Notes: generated by a model not told the origin, from the sequence alone. Positions 1 to 7,916 are shown, counted from the first letter of the stretch. The stretch is 64,000 nt of DNA from Mesorhizobium sp. (GCA_004020545.1 SAQE01000031.1:1-64000); one strand, 5' to 3'. Program-made: numbers and translations.

Positions 1-162
1 GGAAGCTGCTGCACAAGCTCGGCTTCTCCCACATGAGTGTGCGACCGCGTCATCCAGCGCAGGATGCCCATATCATCGAGGAATTCAAAAAACTGGCCTC
101 GCACGCTGAAGGCGCATCTTTGCGACTTGCCGCCGCGCACGAAGGTGGAGATCTGGTTCCAG
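1..162 (+). pseudogene. IS630-family transposase, N-terminal fragment (5' cut by window edge)
   Basis: Reading from base 3 gives KLLHKLGFSHMSVRPRHPAQ and then a short stretch ending EEFKK, the winged-helix DNA-binding end of IS630/Tc1-mariner transposases. After the six-A run at 87-92 the recognisable protein continues one frame over (KNWPRTLKAHL...KVEIWFQ), so one base has been gained or two lost, or the element uses frameshifting. The fragment stops at base 162, where the next codon should be the first catalytic Asp; that codon appears at 1676 beyond an inserted IS110 element. It is therefore the left half of one broken transposase gene whose right half is 1676-2182. Confidence 0.8.
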
Positions 163-225
163 ATGCTATGAGGGCGGAGATCGTCGAGAGTGGCGGATGT
201 CCGACCTCATGCGAAGGAAGCCATC

Positions 226-1377
226 ATGTCCTCGAATACAATTGACCACGAGCACGCCATCATCATCGCGATCGAACTCAGCCGATCGACATGGCTCGTT
301 GCCGCCCGCTTGCCGGGAGTGGAGAAGCCGCGGTTTCACAAGATCGGCGCCGGCGACACGGCCGCTCTCCTGTCGTATCTGTCATCACTGCAAACCCGTG
401 TCTTGGCCCGGACAGGCGCAGCGCCAGCACTTTATTGCTGCTTCGAGGCGGGGCGTGACGGCTTCTGGCTCCATCGGTTCCTGACCACGCACGGCATCGC
501 CAATCATGTGATCGAGCCAACCAGCATTCTCATCAATCGGCGTGCCCGTCGGGCCAAGACCGACCGGCTCGATGCGGAAGGCATGCTGCGCGTGCTTGCC
601 GCCTACCTTCAAGGGGACCGTCAGGCCTGCAGCATGGTGCGGGTGCCCACGCCAGATGAGGAGGACGCCAAACGCATTCACCGCGAGCGCGAGCACCTGG
701 TGCAGGAGAGGCTGCGCATCGAGAACCGCATCCAAGCATTGCTGTTCACGCAGGGTATATACAAGAGGCCTTCTCTGCGCTCATGGGATCGTGATCTTGC
801 AGCAGTCCGGACCGGCGACGGCCGGGAATTGGCGCACCATCTTCGGGCCGAGCTGGACCGTCTGCGTCGCCGGCTCGTCATGACCTTGGAGTTGATCCGG
901 GAGGTCGAAGCTGAACGAGACGAGGCGGCCAACGCCAATCCGAAAGACCAGACCTGCGGAAAGATTGCAAGCCTGTGCCTTATCCGCGGCGTCGGCGCGA
1001 ACTTCGCGGCCGTTCTCACGCGCGAGGTATTCTACCGTTCGTTCGACAACCGGCGGCAACTCGCCAGCTACGTCGGCATCACGCCGATGCCTTACCAAAG
1101 CGGCGGCATGGACAGGGATCGACGGATCAGTCGGGCCGGGAACCCACGCGCGAGAACGACGATGATCCAGCTTGCCTGGCTCTGGCTTCGCTACCAGCCT
1201 GGCAGCGACCTGGCCAAGTGGTTTCGTGATCGCGTCGGGACGCTGACGGGACGTACGCGGCGGATCGCGATCGTGGCGATGGCTCGCAAATTGCTGATTG
1301 CGCTCTGGCGCTATGCCGAAGACGGGGTGGTGCCGGCAGGCGCCGATATCCGTGCGGAGGCCGCAACCGCAGCATAG
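226..1377 (+). CDS. IS110-family transposase (RNA-guided DEDD recombinase type)
   Basis: 383 aa. The N-terminal RuvC-like domain (about 12-125) carries acidic residues E17 (AIELSRSTW), E74 (CCFEAGRDG) and D113/D116 (KTDRLDAEGM); family members usually have Asp at the first site, so Glu17 is unusual. A coiled middle (about 145-235) rich in Arg/Glu precedes the C-terminal Tnp domain with RGVGANFAAVL and QSGGMDRDRRISRAGNPRAR, where S292 is the expected catalytic serine. ATG at 226 is chosen because aaggaag lies just upstream; a GTG at 190 is in frame but has no ribosome-binding site. The protein recombines the element ends with target DNA; relatives use a bridge RNA made from the element. It appears intact and possibly active. 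Confidence 0.92.
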   Translation: MSSNTIDHEHAIIIAIELSRSTWLVAARLPGVEKPRFHKIGAGDTAALLSYLSSLQTRVLARTGAAPALYCCFEAGRDGFWLHRFLTTHGIANHVIEPTSILINRRARRAKTDRLDAEGMLRVLAAYLQGDRQACSMVRVPTPDEEDAKRIHREREHLVQERLRIENRIQALLFTQGIYKRPSLRSWDRDLAAVRTGDGRELAHHLRAELDRLRRRLVMTLELIREVEAERDEAANANPKDQTCGKIASLCLIRGVGANFAAVLTREVFYRSFDNRRQLASYVGITPMPYQSGGMDRDRRISRAGNPRARTTMIQLAWLWLRYQPGSDLAKWFRDRVGTLTGRTRRIAIVAMARKLLIALWRYAEDGVVPAGADIRAEAATAA

Positions 1378-1660
1378 ACAAACAGGAATTGCCGCCGACC
1401 ATACTCTGGTCGGCTGCGATACGGGGAGTGCGACCGTCTTCTTCTTTTGGCAGTTCATAGCTGCCCGCGTTTCAGGTGGGTCGCGTCTCGCCGGGGCTAC
1501 GCCTCGTGCAAGAGGCATTCTGGTGCGCGCCATTGTTTTGGCCGACCGTATGTAAGGTGACGCAGTTGTAGCTGCGAGACACAGACGCCCCGGACCCTAT
1601 CGTGCCAAGCAGGACCATCCGAAAAGCGGAGAAGCAAATGCAATAATCGCGTTGACAGTC
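1378..1660 (+). ncRNA. Candidate bridge/seek RNA in the IS110 right end
   Basis: The 298 bases between the transposase stop and the restored IS630 sequence carry no credible coding frame but hold three clean hairpins: gccgacc/ggtcggc (1394-1400 with 1408-1414, 7-base loop), gcctc/gaggc (1501-1505 with 1512-1516) and cgcag/ctgcg (1561-1565 with 1572-1576). In IS1111-group members of the IS110 family the guide RNA is encoded in the right flank. The placement and structure fit; target- and donor-binding loops were not resolved by eye, so the exact limits are a guess. Confidence 0.4.
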
Positions 1661-1675
1661 GAACCCTCATGTAAG

Positions 1676-2182
1676 GACGAAGCAAGGATCGGCCAGAAGA
1701 ACGGGATTGTACGGCAGTGGGCCAGACGCGGCACGCGGCCGCGACAGCCGGCCGACCAGCGCTACAAGAGCGCCTACCTGTTCGGCGCCATCTGCCCAGC
1801 ACGTGGTACCGGGGCGGCTCTCGCACTGCCGTTTGCCGATACCGAGGCCATGCAACTCCATATCAACGAGATCAGCCGCCATGTCGAAAAGGGCGCCCAT
1901 GCCGTACTCGTCATGGATCGCGCCGGATGGCACACCACCGCAAACCTCAGCATACCGGACAACATCACCCCGATCTTCCTGCCGTCGCGCGCGCCGGAGC
2001 TGAACCCGGTCGAGAACGTCTGGCAGTATATGCGCCAGAACTGGCTCTCCAACCGTGTCTTCGACAGCTATGACGATATCATCGATGCGGCCTGCGACGC
2101 CTGGCAGAAACTCCTCGCAGCTTCCGAGACCATCACATCAATCGGGATGCGCCAATGGGCCCATGTCGGTCAAACCCCATGA
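1676..2182 (+). pseudogene. IS630-family transposase, C-terminal DDE fragment
   Basis: Starts at the codon for the first catalytic Asp (DEARIGQKNGIVRQW) and continues through YKSAYLFGAICP, the second Asp in VLVMDRAGWH and the third acidic residue in PELNPVENVWQYMRQ, ending HVGQTP. These are the DDE superfamily endonuclease blocks of IS630 transposases. An open frame extends up to 1652, but those first eight codons come from the IS110 end. It is the right half of the gene begun at 1-162 and cannot make a complete enzyme. The right terminal repeat of the IS630 element was not located. Confidence 0.85.
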
Positions 2183-2191
2183 CTCTTGGTA

Positions 2192-2386
2192 TCAGCCCTT
2201 GGCCCGGCGATTCTCGTTCTCGTGGCTACCGATCCAATGAGCGCGGATGCGGTCGCTGGCCTCGAGATAGGCCATGTCGATGAGATAGGTCAGAAGCTTT
2301 TCGCCGTCGGCCTCGGCCCTCTGGCGAAGCTCCCGCAAGATCCCCTGCGCAAACTGCAGGTTCTCCATTTTGCTTGGCTGATCCAT
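2192..2386 (-). CDS. Small conserved-type hypothetical protein
   Basis: 64 aa beginning MDQPSKMENLQFAQGILREL. It is a predicted mostly helical protein (LRQRAEADGEKLLTYLIDMAYLEASDRIRA) with a basic, hydrophilic tail. I recognise this as the kind of small protein common in rhizobial genomes but know no function. ATG at 2386 follows a gggggca stretch; a TTG 12 bases upstream is in frame and less likely. It reads toward the IS630 remnant, and its end lies 9 bases from that gene's stop. No membrane segment or Cys motif is visible. Confidence 0.65.
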   Translation of the reverse strand: MDQPSKMENLQFAQGILRELRQRAEADGEKLLTYLIDMAYLEASDRIRAHWIGSHENENRRAKG

Positions 2387-2555
2387 CGGTGCCCCCAATG
2401 TCTATATGGGAAGTTTGGCTCACTATACTTGTACGAAGATTGTGGTCTGATTAACAGCGAAGCTTTATCCCGGTTGTACCCGCGCCCGGTCGAAGGAGCC
2501 GTTGGACATCGTCCGGAATTGTCGATATTTTTGCGACCCCAATCGGACCGCGACC

Positions 2556-2825
2556 ATGCACGAAGACGAGGGCAGCACTCCCGACAAGTTGCACGCCATG
2601 CTTGACGCGATTGCTAGGAGCGAGCCCGCGGGCGGGAGCGGACAGGCCGATGTCGGCAGGCTCAAGGCCGACGCCGCCAAGGCTGCCGATGTGCTCGTCG
2701 AATTCTATGGCGACGCCGCCCTCGAACGAGCCAGGCTTATCGAGCGTCGCTCGCCGCAGTCGCATTTCGCGCGCATGGTGACGACCGAGATCGGCAGGCG
2801 CGGCAGGCTCCCGCCCAGAAGCTAG
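2556..2825 (+). CDS. Hypothetical protein
   Basis: 89 aa from ATG 2556 (MHEDEGSTPDKLHAMLDAIA) to FARMVTTEIGRRGRLPPRS. It is acidic at the N-terminus, helical in the middle (DVGRLKADAAKAADVLVEFYGDA, shown here only as a description of an Ala/Asp-rich helix) and basic at the end. No known family is recognised. No strong ribosome-binding site precedes the ATG, and the frame could start further up at 2502. It is followed at once by a palindromic repeat. An antisense frame covers the same bases; the + frame is preferred because its composition is more protein-like. Confidence 0.45.
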   Translation: MHEDEGSTPDKLHAMLDAIARSEPAGGSGQADVGRLKADAAKAADVLVEFYGDAALERARLIERRSPQSHFARMVTTEIGRRGRLPPRS

Positions 2826-2826
2826 A

Positions 2827-2952
2827 GCAATTCCAGGAAAAGTGTGAAACGGTTGGGCTCGGCGACTTCGCCGTAGCCTTCCGTCCGGAATTGCGTCAAA
2901 ACAAAGCGCTGGAGCGGTTCGCCGTTTCCATGAAACGGCGAACCGCTCCAGC
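2827..2952. repeat. RIME-like palindromic element plus perfect 20-bp hairpin
   Basis: Arms gcaattcc (2827-2834) and ggaattgc (2887-2894) enclose the core aaaagtgtgaaacggtt. Right beside it a perfect inverted repeat pairs 2908-2927 with 2933-2952 (20 bp) around the 5-base loop ccatg. The unit lies between two convergent genes and may act as a transcription barrier on both strands. The same architecture recurs at 13406-13454, 19255-19294 and 36864-36914. Confidence 0.85.
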
Positions 2953-2998
2953 CCGGAAGCTGGCCCAAAAAATGGCCCAGAAACTGGCAAGGTTCGCT

Positions 2999-3544
2999 TC
3001 AGGACGATTTGTGCCTCCTCGATTTCTCACCAAGCCTTTGCTGGATCTCTTCCTGGATGTTGTCCAGCAGGTAAGACAGCATGTCGTGCCCGATCGATTG
3101 CGCGATCTCCTGAGCCTGCTCGACATGGTCGTGAATTTCGCGCAGCGAATGCTCCTCGCACGCGGCGTCCTGCGTCAGATCGACAAACCAGCCTGGATAG
3201 AGCGCCGCCTCGCCCATGCCGTCGACATAACATCGGCCAACGGCAAGGATCTTGCGCAGTCCCATCTTTTCCGAGCGGACTTTGTAGACTTCGCGGAAGC
3301 CTGACCTGCGCTCTATCGCCTTGCGGATCGCCAGCCGAACCCTCGACCGGTCCTCCCGCTCGATGCCTTGCATCCACCTTTCCAGCGGGGCGCCGTGCGA
3401 GAATTCCTCGAGCGTCAGGTCGAAATAGGCGAATAGATTGGCATCCCCATAAATGCGGTCACGCTTGATATCCCAGGTCCAGAACCCGTCGATCGGTGGA
3501 TACCGCATATGCGCGTAGCGGCTGCGTTCGGGCGCCGACGTCAT
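2999..3544 (-). CDS. PAS-domain protein
   Basis: 181 aa. Residues about 12-125 form one PAS_3-type fold: DGFWTWDIKRDRIYGDANLF, then ERWMQGIEREDRSRVRLAI, REVYKVRSEKMGLRKILAVG and GWFVDLTQ. A C-terminal helical tail (about 130-181) follows and ends basic. There is no output domain such as a kinase, GGDEF or HTH, so it may sense a signal and act through a partner, or be a receptor with a free helix for dimerisation. ATG 3544 is chosen after a gga-rich stretch; an upstream TTG is possible. It stands alone, transcribed toward the 2.9 kb hairpin, which could terminate it. Confidence 0.8.
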   Translation of the reverse strand: MTSAPERSRYAHMRYPPIDGFWTWDIKRDRIYGDANLFAYFDLTLEEFSHGAPLERWMQGIEREDRSRVRLAIRKAIERRSGFREVYKVRSEKMGLRKILAVGRCYVDGMGEAALYPGWFVDLTQDAACEEHSLREIHDHVEQAQEIAQSIGHDMLSYLLDNIQEEIQQRLGEKSRRHKSS

Positions 3545-4072
3545 GAAAACCGCCCCGTCCGGTTTCAAGATTCGCCAGTACTATGTCGCAAAATCCCAAA
3601 GAAACAAAGATGGTCTTTTGCACAAGGCAGAAAATCATAGAGACCGCTGCTTGCTTACATATTTTGATGGCATGGTTAGCACAACCAGAAATACGAATGA
3701 TGAATAAATTTTCTCTTGCCGAAACAATTTTCACTTCGCTGCCGCAACTGAAGCTAGGCACTTCACGCGATAGGCAAAAACCACGCCAATTTAAAATAAT
3801 CTTAAAGTTGTATTCGCCTGGATGCGTGCCAAGGCTGGACATTCTATCTATTTTGCAAGGCCGGCGCGGCAATGCTGGTGTTGCCTGAGCCGCGCCGGCC
3901 AAAGCGGCCTCCAAAAGGTTTCGCCGCGCCGGGGATGCTAGCGGCCGTTGTCGCCCCGGCAAACCGACCTGCGGTTGAAAAACGCGCGAATTCAAAAAGA
4001 AGACGGTGCTCCGCCCTCAGCGGCCGGCCTTTTCCTGGTATGTTGCCGGCCCGTTGGGGACCGAAACTTTGT
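3545..4072. other. Intergenic region, AT-rich island with a 12-bp hairpin
   Basis: About 530 bases without a convincing gene. Bases 3580-3850 are clearly richer in A and T than the surroundings, and the frames there look random. A strong inverted repeat pairs 3859-3870 with 3889-3900 (ggccggcgcggc) around an 18-base loop. The region lies upstream of the PAS gene (minus strand), so it probably contains its promoter. Confidence 0.5.
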
Positions 4073-4561
4073 TTAGCTAGGACTTAGGCCTTGCCGAGCG
4101 TCAGGACCTGGGCCGATTTCTGGTGCGGCTCCCGCCCCATTTTCCGGTTCGCCGGCATCGGTCGCCGAATCGCCTGCGGTCCTATCGTGCTCGAATTGGC
4201 GCGCCTCGGGCAGGGGATGCAACCAGTGCTCGCGTCGGCCGATCCACAGTTCGTAGCCGGGCACCAGCCCTTCGGTCGGCGCGACGTCGAGGCTGCCGAT
4301 CATCACCTCGACCTCGTCCTCTCCGACGGACGGCACGCGGCTGCCGCAGGTCGGGCAGAAGCTGCGATCGCCATAAGTGCTGGTGATTCCGGTGCCTTCG
4401 AAAGCTTGTCGCGGCCACACGGCAAAGGCGTGAAAGACCGAGCCACTGGTCTTGCGGCAGTCCTTGCAATGGCACAGGCCCACCCTCAGCGGCTCGCCGG
4501 TTACCCGGAACTGCACGCCGCCGCACAGGCAGCTGCCGCTGCGCATGATATCGTTGGACAT
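4073..4561 (-). CDS. GFA-family (CENP-V fold) zinc protein
   Basis: 162 aa. The zinc-binding cysteines are all visible: SGSCLCGGVQF near 8-18, CHCKDCRKTSG near 31-41, and CPTCGSRVP near 69-77. This is the glutathione-dependent formaldehyde-activating (GFA)/CENP-V-like fold, whose members bind zinc and in some cases glutathione adducts; the substrate here is unknown. The core ends near residue 125; the last 35 residues (DRTAGDSATDAGEPENGAGA) are a low-complexity acidic tail unlike the family norm. ATG 4561 follows caggaggaa. A second GFA protein is at 60510-60935. Confidence 0.88.
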   Translation of the reverse strand: MSNDIMRSGSCLCGGVQFRVTGEPLRVGLCHCKDCRKTSGSVFHAFAVWPRQAFEGTGITSTYGDRSFCPTCGSRVPSVGEDEVEVMIGSLDVAPTEGLVPGYELWIGRREHWLHPLPEARQFEHDRTAGDSATDAGEPENGAGAAPEIGPGPDARQGLSPS

Positions 4562-4655
4562 GGCCGTTCCTCCTGCAGCCGGTCTCGCGGGATCGCTAAC
4601 CGCTACAATTCGCGCGCCGCCGCATCGGTTCCCGCACCGGAGGTGGAAGCGTCAC

Positions 4656-4946
4656 TCAACCGGGGAAGTCGAAGACCGGTTCCTCGCAGCGGTAGACGCG
4701 GCAAGGACCGTCGCGGGTCGGAACCGCGACCGACATCGGGACTTCCGGCCAGTCGCACTCATTGCCGAACTGGCGCACGAAACGATCATAGGTGTTGGGC
4801 CCGGTGGTCAGCACCGCGGCGTGCCGGCTCTGGATCAGCGCCTGCGCCTCGGCGCAGCTCATGGCCCGCGTGTCGGGCCGCGCATCGGCGGTGCCCGCGC
4901 TCCACAATATCGTGCTGGCAACAAGGGCGGTCCACAGGCTCTTCAT
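4656..4946 (-). CDS. Small exported Cys-containing hypothetical protein
   Basis: 96 aa. An N-terminal signal peptide (MKSLWTALVASTILWSAGTADA) is followed by a mature part with four cysteines (MSCAEAQALI, GNECDWP, PCRVYRCEEP), which could form two disulfides in the periplasm. The phrase LTTGPNTYDRFVR is typical of a small rhizobial secreted family without a known role. ATG 4946 is preceded by ccggag; a start six codons upstream is possible. It stands alone between the GFA gene and the next small gene on the same strand. Confidence 0.75.
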   Translation of the reverse strand: MKSLWTALVASTILWSAGTADARPDTRAMSCAEAQALIQSRHAAVLTTGPNTYDRFVRQFGNECDWPEVPMSVAVPTRDGPCRVYRCEEPVFDFPG

Positions 4947-5084
4947 TGAAACTCCGGTTTCCAATTATGGTTTTGCCATGACGAATATGGATCGGCGCCG
5001 GAACGCCGCAAGGCTTTTGAGCGGCGCCCTGTTGCCACCGCCCGGAGCGCCCGCCGGCTTCGGCGGGGCGGGCGGCGCGACCGG

Positions 5085-5255
5085 TCAGTCGTTTTTGCCT
5101 TCGCGGCCGCCACATTCGAGGCAGACCACGCTGTATCCCGGGCAGTTCAGCCGGTGCGTTCCTTCCGGGCAGCAATGGCCGTTGGAACTGACCCAGCCTT
5201 CGCAAACGAAGACTTTCCTGGCGCCCTGACAGCGCCGGCACTCCGTCGAGGGCAT
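5085..5255 (-). CDS. Small cysteine-rich protein, putative zinc ribbon
   Basis: 56 aa starting MPSTECRRCQGARKVFVCEG and ending LECGGREGKND. Cysteines occur as CRRC, C, CC, C, and CLEC, a spacing that suggests metal binding by two knuckles, resembling a degenerate DnaJ-type or zinc-ribbon unit. ATG 5255 is chosen because aaggag sits five bases upstream; a longer frame to 5321 lacks such a signal. No specific function is recognised. It is on the same strand as the exported protein at 4656-4946, separated by about 140 bases. Confidence 0.65.
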   Translation of the reverse strand: MPSTECRRCQGARKVFVCEGWVSSNGHCCPEGTHRLNCPGYSVVCLECGGREGKND

Positions 5256-5514
5256 CAGATTCTCCTTTGGCGAGACGCGATGCTCAGCCTCGACGATCAT
5301 GTTCATCCGCTTAGTCCCCAACGACTGGATTGTCGGCCCGGCATATTTTCGGAAAACATTACATTAGCTATCAATGATATAAAAGCTCGAGGACGGGATG
5401 GGGAAAGTTTCAACAGCCAGCGCTTCCCCTTTGCGCCGCCCTTGCTAAAGGTGGTCTCGCGAGCGCCTGGGCAGATTCCGCCGGGCAGGGCAGGGCGAAC
5501 GGGAGCATCTGGTG

Positions 5515-6741
5515 ATGACATGGACGGGCGCGGGCGCGCTTTTCATCCTGGTAGCCACCTATGCCGGCGTCGCGGTCGGGCGCATTCCCGGCCTGCGCCT
5601 CGATCGCGCCGGCATCGCGCTGCTCGGCGGCGCCGCCATGATCGCCATCGGCGCGATCGGTATGGAAGACGCCTACCGCGCCATCAACTTCGACACCATC
5701 ACGCTCTTGCTAGGCATGATGATCGTGGTGGCGCATCTCAAGGTTTCCGGCGCCTTCCGCGCGCTGGGCGGTTTCGCCATCGAGCATGCGCACGCGCCCT
5801 TCATGCTTTTGATCATGGTGACGCTTCTGACCGGCGTGCTCTCGGCCTTCCTGGTCAATGACGCGATCTGCCTGGTGATGGCACCGATCGTTGTCCACGT
5901 CACCCGCGTCATAAACCGCAATCCGGTTCCCTATCTCATCGCCACCTGCACCGCCTCCAACTGCGGCAGCGTCGCCACCATCACCGGCAACCCGCAAAAC
6001 ATGGTGATCGGCGCGCTGTCGGGCATTTCCTATCCGGCCTTTTCGGCGGCGCTCGCGCCGGTGGCGCTGTTCGGCCTCGTTGCCGTCATCGTGATCATCC
6101 GCATCGTCTACCGCGCCGAATTCTCCCGCACGGTGGAGCTCAGCCCCGAGGTCTATCGCGGCCGCATGCTGCCCGGCCAGGTGCTCAAAGCGACCATCGT
6201 CTGCGTGGCGCTGGCGATCGCCTTCTTCGCCGGCGTTCCCGTCGCCAAGGCGGCGCTGATCGCCGGCGCCTTCCTGCTTGTCACCCGCGCGATCAAGCCG
6301 CACCGCATCTACCGCGAGATCGATGGCCCGCTGCTTTTCATGTTCGCCGGCCTGTTTGTGGTGGTGGCGGGCCCGGAGCGGACGCTGCTGACGCCGGACA
6401 TGATCGCCTGGGCGAAGACCATCGGCCTCGACGATGTCTGGCGGCTTTCCGGCTTCACCGCCGTGCTTTCCAATATCATGAGCAATGTGCCGGCCGTGCT
6501 GGCGCTGCGGCCCTTCATTCCGGGCCTGGAAAACCCCGAGCGCGCCTGGCTGGTCGTGGCGATGAGCTCGACGATTGCCGGCAATTTCACCCTGCTCGGT
6601 TCCGTCGCCAACCTCATCGTCGCCGAGCAGGCGAAAGCGGCCGGCAAGGAGCTGTCCTTCATGGCCTTCTTCAAGGTCGGCCTGCCGCTGACGTTGGTCA
6701 CGCTTGCCGCGGGCACGGCCTGGCTCGCCTTCACCGCCTGA
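5515..6741 (+). CDS. ArsB/SLC13 (CitMHS)-like anion or citrate transporter
   Basis: 408 aa integral membrane protein with about 10-12 hydrophobic segments. Two related halves each contain a hairpin with a conserved polar patch: NDAICLVMAPIVV with SNCGSVATITGNPQNMVIGA in the first half, and LSNIMSNVPAVLAL with STIAGNFTLLGSVANLIVAE in the second. This is the ion transporter superfamily pattern of ArsB, NhaD and CitM proteins; the anion carried cannot be told. GTG 5512 and ATG 5515 are adjacent; ATG is taken, after a ggga stretch. It is a single gene with an AT-rich 190-base upstream region. No ars regulator is nearby, so an arsenite role is not supported. Confidence 0.82.
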   Translation: MTWTGAGALFILVATYAGVAVGRIPGLRLDRAGIALLGGAAMIAIGAIGMEDAYRAINFDTITLLLGMMIVVAHLKVSGAFRALGGFAIEHAHAPFMLLIMVTLLTGVLSAFLVNDAICLVMAPIVVHVTRVINRNPVPYLIATCTASNCGSVATITGNPQNMVIGALSGISYPAFSAALAPVALFGLVAVIVIIRIVYRAEFSRTVELSPEVYRGRMLPGQVLKATIVCVALAIAFFAGVPVAKAALIAGAFLLVTRAIKPHRIYREIDGPLLFMFAGLFVVVAGPERTLLTPDMIAWAKTIGLDDVWRLSGFTAVLSNIMSNVPAVLALRPFIPGLENPERAWLVVAMSSTIAGNFTLLGSVANLIVAEQAKAAGKELSFMAFFKVGLPLTLVTLAAGTAWLAFTA

Positions 6742-6789
6742 TTTCGGACCTTTCCGGCCCCGACAAAATTCTGTCGCGAGCATTCATCG

Positions 6790-6813
6790 AATCGATTGCG
6801 CAAACGTTTCGAT
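6790..6813. promoter_or_regulatory. Putative LacI-family operator
   Basis: The stretch holds two adjoining palindromes, aatcgatt (6790-6797) and an aaacgttt core within gcgcaaacgtttcga (6802-6809). The latter matches the usual LacI/GalR half-site pattern with a central CG. It lies about 90 bases before the LacI gene that heads the sugar-transport operon, so autoregulation is likely. Confidence 0.5.
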
Positions 6814-6902
6814 GACATTATGGTTTCGCCATATCCGCCGCAGAGCGGACGGGAAACGCAATCCAGGGGAGGAGCGCTTGCGGGCACTCCGTACGAGCCG
6901 CC

Positions 6903-7916
6903 ATGCCGACAATGGCTGAGGTCGCGCGCCGCGCCGGCGTTTCGGTTTCGACCGTCTCGCATGTCGTCAACCGCACGCGCTTCGTCTCGCCCGAGAAGGC
7001 GCAGCTCATCAACGACGCCATCGCCGCCATGGGCTACCAGCCCAACGAGCTGGCGCGCTCGCTGAAAGTGGCCTCGACCAACAGCGTCGGCCTCGCCATC
7101 TCAGCGATCTCCAACCCCTATTTCACCGACATCATCTGCGCGGTCGAGGCCGAATGCGCGCGGCTCGGCCTGATGGTGTTTCTCTCCGACACGCAGGAAG
7201 ACCCCGACCGCGAGCTGCAGGTGGTGCGCGCCTTCCACCAGCGCCGCGTCGACGGCGTGATCCTGGCGCCGTCAGGCTCCCCGCAGAGGGCGATCGACTA
7301 TCTCGCTGACAAGAAGGTCCCTTGCGTCCTGATCGACCGCTTCGCCGACGACCGCTTCGACCAGATCGGCGTCGAGAACGACACGGCGATGCGCTCGCTC
7401 ATCGATCACGTCGCTTCCTTCGGCCACAGGCGCATCGGCTACATTGCCGGCCAGCCGGGGCTCGCCACCACCCGGGAGCGCGTCGACGCCTTCCGCGCTT
7501 CGATCGCCGCCAATGGACTTGAATGCCTGCCGCACTATGTCTCGCCGGAGAATGTCGACACCGCGAGCGCCACGGCATCGACGCATGCGATCCTGTCGCT
7601 GCCCGCGCCGCCCACCGCATTGGTCACCGGCAACAACATGACGACGATCGGGGCAGTCCGCGCCATCCGCGAGAAGGGTCTTTCGATCCCGCGCGACCTC
7701 TCGCTGGTCGGCTTCGACGATTTCGAATGGGCCGACTGCTTCGAGCCCAGGCTGACGCTGGTCGAGCAGCCCTGCACCGAGATCGGCCGCCAGGCCGCCG
7801 CGCTGCTCAGCGCCCGCATCGCTTCCAGCGACGCGGCACCCCACGCCGTGCGGCTGCGGGCGAGGCTGCAGGCGCGCGAATCCTGCGCGAGGCCAGCCCA
7901 CACGAGGCCAGCATGA
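6903..7916 (+). CDS. LacI-family transcriptional regulator of the sugar ABC operon
   Basis: 337 aa. The N-terminal helix-turn-helix and hinge are plain: MAEVARRAGVSVSTVSHVVN and GYQPNELARSLK. The rest is a periplasmic-binding-protein-like sensor domain (about 60-325) with the usual blocks GLAISAISNPYF, RRVDGVILAPSGS, FGHRRIGYIAG and LSLVGFDDFEWADCF. It should bind a sugar or sugar phosphate and control the three transport genes that follow; its stop overlaps the start of the ATPase gene (ATGA), so it is the first gene of the operon. The C-terminus (ARESCARPAHTRPA) is short and basic. The inducer is unknown. Confidence 0.93.
   Translation: MPTMAEVARRAGVSVSTVSHVVNRTRFVSPEKAQLINDAIAAMGYQPNELARSLKVASTNSVGLAISAISNPYFTDIICAVEAECARLGLMVFLSDTQEDPDRELQVVRAFHQRRVDGVILAPSGSPQRAIDYLADKKVPCVLIDRFADDRFDQIGVENDTAMRSLIDHVASFGHRRIGYIAGQPGLATTRERVDAFRASIAANGLECLPHYVSPENVDTASATASTHAILSLPAPPTALVTGNNMTTIGAVRAIREKGLSIPRDLSLVGFDDFEWADCFEPRLTLVEQPCTEIGRQAAALLSARIASSDAAPHAVRLRARLQARESCARPAHTRPA

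Larger units (their letters stand above)
163..1675 (+). mobile_element. IS110-family insertion sequence inserted in an IS630 transposase gene
   Basis: The ends are inferred from the interrupted target: left IS630 sequence ends ...tggttccag (162) and right IS630 sequence resumes gacgaagcaagg (1676), and joining them restores WFQ-DEARIGQ in frame. The element is about 1.5 kb, contains one transposase gene (226-1377), has only about 63 bases before it and about 298 non-coding bases after it, and shows no obvious terminal inverted repeats or target duplication, as is usual for the family. A one or two base core shared with the target may shift the exact ends. The long right flank is the layout of the IS1111 subgroup. 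Confidence 0.8.

Noticed and set aside
3459-3995. Minus-strand frame of 178 codons over the AT-rich intergenic region
   Set aside because: Composition is unlike coding DNA here, no domain is seen, and it overlaps the start of the PAS gene in another frame.
5515-6741. Arsenite efflux (ArsB) assignment
   Set aside because: The superfamily fits, but no ars regulator, reductase or arsenite-related neighbour is present.
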